Assembly (NCBI GenBank): GCA_905233555.1
Contig: CAJODF010000001.1
Span: 1-64,000, forward strand
Origin: an uncultured Prevotella sp.
Lineage (GTDB): Bacteria > Bacteroidota > Bacteroidia > Bacteroidales > Bacteroidaceae
Direction: 5' to 3'
DNA length: 64,000 nt
The position numbers and the translations under genes were made by a program. How positions within the stretch are numbered: position 1 is the first letter of the stretch; every line of letters starts with the position of its first letter. The notes beneath the pieces were generated by a model. It was not told the DNA's origin and made no database searches. It saw only the letters and a program-made list of their open reading frames with translations. Shown here in pieces: positions 61,801 to 64,000 of the stretch.

Positions 61801-64000
61801 TGTAATCCAATTGTGATTGATGAATTGTATGGTTGTGGTAATGATGCACCCTACTCGGTTTATGGATATAAACAGACAGGAACGGATGAAAATAACAAAC
61901 CTATCTATGCTATCAGAACTAGTTCATCAGATGGGGATCCTGTTCATTTTGGTGATGGTGGTGAAGATGATCATACAATGCCACCTTATGACAATCCAGA
62001 GGTCAACATCATTTCCTGCACCCGTATTGGGCAGGTGTATGGTGGTGGATATGGATCGAATGCCGTGGTCTATGGCAATCCGACGGTGAACATCGACATG
62101 ATTCAGGGATCTTTTGTTGGAAGTTTAACAGGTACTAGCAAACTTGGTGAAATAGGTGGTTCATATACCGATGCTAGTAGCCAAGAGGTCGAAGGTGGTG
62201 TCTTCGGGGGTGGTAATGCTGCTGATGTATATGGTGATGCAACAGTGAATATCGGTACGAAGACGACGGTCAAACTGCACCAAAAGGCTGCGGATGGCGT
62301 CATTTCGATGGGCAATGATAATCCTGTATTGGGTGCCAACATCGCGGGTAACGTATTTGGTGGCGGTAACTTGGCTAACGTCACTGGCAATACATACGTG
62401 AATATCTGTGCCGTTAAAGACGATAACAATACAACAGCCGATGTGATAGAATACTCTGCCGTTTCTCTTGGTAGTGGTACAGGCGTCGAAGGCGTGGTTA
62501 TTAAGGGTGATGTGTTTGGCGGTGGTAAGGGTGTCACTGAAAATGCTAATGTTACAGGAGCATTCGAGTGCGCTAAAGCCATGGTGGGTGTTGTTAATTC
62601 TAATGATGGCTCGATTGATATAATGCATGAAGTGACTGGTGACGGTACGAGTAAAGGAACGAGAGTCAGCATCGGTAACGGTACGATTGATGGCACTGTC
62701 TATGGCGGCGGTGAGGTTGGTCGAGTCGAATGGAATGGTGTGGTGACGATTGGACTTCCCGTTGGAAGTGATGAGACAAGTCAGCCCCAGATTACCGGTA
62801 GCGTATTCGGTGGCGGTAAGGGCGTAGAGCAATACGGCTATGCGGCGCTGATGCGTGGTAACACCTTTGTCACCGTTCAGGGCAATGCCAAGGTAGGAAA
62901 GAGCGTCTATGGCGGCGGCGAGATTGCTTCGGTGGGCAAATATCAAATTGCTTCAGAGGATAACATAAAAGATGATGATTTTATGGCAGCACATCCTGGA
63001 ATAGAAGTAGGTATGCCTTATTCGTTAGGAAACGAAAAAAGTGGATATTGTACCGTCATCGTCCGAGGCAATGCCGAGATTGGTCCCGACAATATGCAGA
63101 TGACTAAAGCAGGTGGTCCCGATGACGAAGGCCACGTCTTTGGAGGCGGTAAGGGTATTCTGCCATACGAAAATGAAAACACATTTAAATGTCAAGCCTC
63201 AGGCCATAATGGAGCAAAGCATCCCGGACGTATGTCAAAAGGTAATCAATGGCAATGTTATTATAATGAGGCAGATCCGGATGATGATAGCGCTTACTTG
63301 AGGTTTATTGAGACTCAGGCATTGGCGACCCATACTGAAGTACTTATCGACGAAAATGCTTTCGTCAAGGGCTCCGTCTATGGCGGTAGTTTGAGCGGCC
63401 ACGTGCAGCACGATACGCATGTGACGATTACTGGTGATTGCCAGATTGGTGCAGGTGAAGACATTAATGAGCGCTATACGGATCATTATAGTGTCACAGA
63501 ATGGCCAACAGATACTAAGGATATTACAACAAGTTGGGCTGAATGTGCCCACTGGACTTTTGATGCTGCGAGCATGCCATACGACCCGTATGCTAAATAC
63601 TCTAAAACGGTTAATGGTAAGGTAAGGTATTATTATGATGCGGAATGTACAGAAGCAAATTATGCGAACGGCGGTTCTTCTGTAGCTACGGACGGCCATA
63701 CCTACTACGGCAACGTGTTTGGTGGTGGTAGTGGCGTTATACCGTATAAGCCAGGCAAATGGCATCGCGAGGCCGGTACTGTAGGTGGTAATACGGTGGT
63801 GGACATCACTGGCGGCCATATTCTGACCAGCGTCTATGGCGGTAATGAGCATACCGACGTGGGTACATATGACCCCACCACCCGCGCTCTTGTTGCGGGA
63901 ACGGGCAAGTGTACCATCAATATGACAGGTGGAACGGTCGGTGTGCCTCGTATTAAGGACGATATTGCCGCCCATCCCGTGACTTGTTATGTCTTCGGCG
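52834..64000 (+). CDS. Second giant secreted [YF]GGG-repeat protein, 3' truncated by the window end (not in ORF track)
   Basis: I read the frame (ATG 52834/52849/52861) by hand through the N-terminus and checked it at 57121, 60001, 62101 and 63961, always in register. More than 20 [YF]GGG motifs; hydrophobic SLTLLRSLLLLVILTLGPTTAWGQ; ends ...DIAAHPVTCYVFG at the window edge. Start codon uncertain. Confidence 0.85.
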   Translation, partial: MKSRYMTQDMKKDTILHTEKGTYVHRLINICSSAHEHMFIGSRTYVHNQSKQIVRPGRTGSPLEADWESAWGGLRNSLTLLRSLLLLVILTLGPTTAWGQTGTNHSGIFYFANGGSGKSGDPAITGGTSSDNYFYLVPADNPQQGNKRDAWYSSDYSAADGDREKPYITTYKTKKDAAEIPSGVTERPHNSVWIVKFASTDSGTDYYYLIHAATGKYVVYEPPYSNNWNRKSVHLLTTDSPGENAKFEITTNQITINSINYDCYNFRPKSRTSGNRYLNAANANTNYYYSSENNSDGAADYFRGLVGLWSAVGGGSDWKPEATLLDAPTISAVDANNKVTITDANSLPSGYEIRYTTDGSTEPTASTGEVYSGPISITASVTIKAVVVRYGMVLTEVASEAREPVPCATPVISFDYTTSEVSITCATDGSTIKFSTDGGEPTTDYDGPFSISGPTTVKAIATRATFAPSAVAELAISQVATPTIQNNGSNAISITTTTSDATIYYTTDGSTPTTSSTEYTDPLTENVSNVTIKAIAVKENMITSAVGSGKVKLQCATPVITRDGMTFTLSCSFPTGANLYYKLNGGSEVAYDGTPVSFMAQQLPITVTAVARHSNYTESETASFELINGSGTSDDPYLIYSATDLATFVANVNNGTTASKCYKLEIDVSGSGIDAITTDFTGTFDGGLHTISNLGHALFNTVDGGVVKNVILDNVKITSGTNVGAICNEATGASRIYNCGILATSSTMEKDEDGYDHISSCSSSISGSGYVGGIVGLLDGSSRVINCFSYANVSGGSYVGGIVGYNNVASTNPATELKTMVMNCMFYGEVSGSSIAPIYNGNIITNIDNNKGVGNYNYFRLEASYVQPTGITYNCALGAEDRYLQRFEFFRNLLNSHRELAGWWATGTYSSSEMMKWVLEPSQLGTSTPYPILKVPGKYLSVVNIDAENAPLALERNKGGKLGTLSVTIRGTGGGAVYSAPDGASISTGSLTLNITDKDPDHFNFNYYKVQLPYYNDVGTGNYTGNRVVTGWKIVGITGGTPGEFKKEDTDKGYNFADRNCTNKDLYSVSGRVFNQGAYWDVPEGVTDITIEPYWAKCVYLADQNADKVYNTEMTTGYDVPYVGGGQKYTNGNSYSIAGENQVVFTAIGDAIASSGTGTALFQGVNNFANHTVYDYAVVLVGNYHHYYNQNIDKSKPYTVTSIDLDGDNEPDYSYILRYNGRCETHPVRADFINIPGLGMAQKSTGGTGSYNFGIMIPTGWFESTNTSLFRFTQFEYEHSSRSATDAIIVQGGVIEQWVSYNQKGRSNNIPYIHVGGNVWFKEFHTGCHQDKNITTGFQPTKHSPISVTGGDFDEFYLTGLYVANVGLNNYADNAECYINGGRFGTVCGAAMEGIGKANGADNTGNITWLIQNADIHEFYAGGLNAAKPVTGNLSTTIVDSHVDIFCGGPKFGDMSANKTVVTNATGCTFGTFFGAGYGGNSYSRDAPRNHNNIVNFPHNDGEGAGNHASWNAWLADKYKKNYDAAKGGISTQFDYQFLPMSNNTNNVARIFVDYVAFSLATTHDVTSSLEDCTITGNFYGGGSLGKVEGDVTSTLTNCTVNGSVFGAGYSASLPTVEVMGDGFQTEPYYYTDLGTYRQGVFPATTTYHWEQATATEFSSKQVDNEAHILYTTADLTALGTVAGTATLTIDGTTTVVGESVYGGGEESSVNGNTVVAVNDGTIGVIPAGQTGGATYGNVYGGGKGKYKEIKDVNGVETEVELAGDKAVVLGLVKGNTNVTINGGSIMHNVYGGGAYGSVGTYTYDTSGNISAYTSGGAANVTIKGGTIGTTGKDNGMVFGSSRGDIDALGAIHDRLAWVYNTNVIIGTSATGTYGEEGYVAESGPTIKGSVYGSGENGHTYTDANVTVHGGIIGIPSGDNEVVQGVTYAAYNYPSRGNVYGGGCGTDKYYSSSSLITGTHTANDGMGDMYNPLAGIVLGTATVLIDGGQVVHNVYGAGAMGSVGTMEKNTTTNDITITNGGTTNVTISGGTVGVTVTVDETHPEPTGGNVFGAARGDANNTQTDVALVKTTNVTISQAEGKTTTIYGNVYGGGECGDVGTYHTVTEEGNDKGNNNYLGGETSGVCVVNMTGGTVNGHVFGAGKGDYSTYECKKAMAKSATVTITNGAVGGNVYGGGEVGRVEKNTIVEIGDGEGAETGGTSTPVITGNVFGAGKGVDTHGYSALVRGNSSVTIEGNAKVGMNVYGGGQIATVGKYWVSKFLPEPGNPAPDGMPDGMPYKTRDGGVCTVIVQGYAQIGPDGEATATETAGHVFGAGKGVTPNYQSGVSHRMDNNNQPDVFDSADEYYEFLETLALASLTSVTIDGHATVKGSVYGGSENGFVQDDTNVEINDNLMIGTPGTTTYGKIYGGGKGYPGFDAAGRVGRSTIVNVNNGTMHGSVYGGGELGIVKGAVIVNINGGEIKKDVYGGGALANTNTNNWNGSTLSETYVEVSGLTVEESSVVGYYTESNGTYTEATGEAVANTKYYRKVNTTVNLLGGLINGDAYGGGLGRLAVGPQAAVYYTQAEADAYNQEHSLSSGDEGFVTTASIKTPAVEGLEAIPAKVYGDVLVDLNGTTTSTETNTGTPKNRNTKGCVVNEVFGCNNINGSPKGNVTVHVYGTQHGATSMTKIVDKYTPPYYDRDKGTSEGLKAYLGRLITQANAVPVRSGTEDNGISASVITDANTLLNTTLAEVAEADLTDEQKASLQEKIDAVLAELDGLYDVHAVYGGGNNAAYEPTIPYHPTTAATGSKSQVIIEGCDYTSIQFVYGGGNAAPVPETNILIKGTKMIDYLFGGGNGTRVHANVGYLGDNTTSQGTGNVTMQLRGGKIHNLFGGSNSNGNIRGNVSRRTLTATEMPAGEYGDCCATLEINRIYSAGKNADIDGDQIDVLDCMSGSWVDEYYGGAENANVKGNVELTITGGYFRKVFGGNKTSGAIFGHIKLNIEETANCNPIVIDELYGCGNDAPYSVYGYKQTGTDENNKPIYAIRTSSSDGDPVHFGDGGEDDHTMPPYDNPEVNIISCTRIGQVYGGGYGSNAVVYGNPTVNIDMIQGSFVGSLTGTSKLGEIGGSYTDASSQEVEGGVFGGGNAADVYGDATVNIGTKTTVKLHQKAADGVISMGNDNPVLGANIAGNVFGGGNLANVTGNTYVNICAVKDDNNTTADVIEYSAVSLGSGTGVEGVVIKGDVFGGGKGVTENANVTGAFECAKAMVGVVNSNDGSIDIMHEVTGDGTSKGTRVSIGNGTIDGTVYGGGEVGRVEWNGVVTIGLPVGSDETSQPQITGSVFGGGKGVEQYGYAALMRGNTFVTVQGNAKVGKSVYGGGEIASVGKYQIASEDNIKDDDFMAAHPGIEVGMPYSLGNEKSGYCTVIVRGNAEIGPDNMQMTKAGGPDDEGHVFGGGKGILPYENENTFKCQASGHNGAKHPGRMSKGNQWQCYYNEADPDDDSAYLRFIETQALATHTEVLIDENAFVKGSVYGGSLSGHVQHDTHVTITGDCQIGAGEDINERYTDHYSVTEWPTDTKDITTSWAECAHWTFDAASMPYDPYAKYSKTVNGKVRYYYDAECTEANYANGGSSVATDGHTYYGNVFGGGSGVIPYKPGKWHREAGTVGGNTVVDITGGHILTSVYGGNEHTDVGTYDPTTRALVAGTGKCTINMTGGTVGVPRIKDDIAAHPVTCYVFG
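52895..52972. repeat. Four copies of 22-bp-period repeat with palindrome GAACATATGTTC
   Basis: Copies at 52895, 52917 (T for first G), 52939, 52961; unit GAACATATGTTCATCGGCTCAC. Confidence 0.93.
52992..53057. repeat. Second 22-bp-period array, unit GCGGACTGGGAGTCCSCTTGRR with inverted-repeat core
   Basis: GCGGACT at 53004, 53026, 53048; AGTCC at 52992, 53014, 53036; GGACT-GGG-AGTCC hairpins. Confidence 0.88.

Noticed and set aside
59305-63975. Many minus-strand ORFs of 60-260 aa near the window end
   Set aside because: All lie opposite the continuous + strand giant ORF; Thr/Ile/His-rich shadow translations.

Overview
The window looks like an accessory-rich stretch of a Bacteroidota chromosome, probably Prevotella-like. 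This is inferred from TAnnTTTG -7 boxes, SusC/SusD, T9SS-type C-termini and fimbrillins; no taxonomic search was possible. Left to right: (1) a small secreted or membrane protein and two translationally coupled glycosyltransferases (263-2870). (2) A starch/maltodextrin utilisation locus (2857-27698): minus-strand susC-susD-susE-susF-secreted GH13 amylase, divergent from plus-strand LacI regulator-MFS-SemiSWEET and then malQ-GH97-[sensor::pullulanase fusion]-GH2-GH13. (3) A Mfa/Fim-type fimbrial operon (27859-40523): OmpA/DUF3575-like protein, DUF5119-like protein and five fimbrillin-like proteins. (4) Two consecutive giant secreted proteins built from [YF]GGG repeats: a complete 4090-aa protein (40537-52809) and a second (>3700 aa) running off the window end. 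The second is absent from the supplied ORF track, apparently because it has no stop inside the window. Main observations: (a) the second giant ORF has two different palindromic tandem arrays, both with a 22-bp period, between its start codon and signal peptide. Because 22 is not a multiple of 3 and both other frames hit stops at once, this is a plausible phase-variation switch. A third 22-bp array sits in the fimbrial intergenic region. (b) A LacI-type palindrome lies exactly midway between the susC and lacI -7 boxes (61.5 bp each way) and recurs 62.5 bp from the malQ -7 box, suggesting an activator-type regulon. (c) A SusR/DUF6377-like sensor domain appears fused through a membrane hairpin to a pullulanase. 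(d) Signal peptides of two neighbouring enzymes are built from intergenic repeat sequence.
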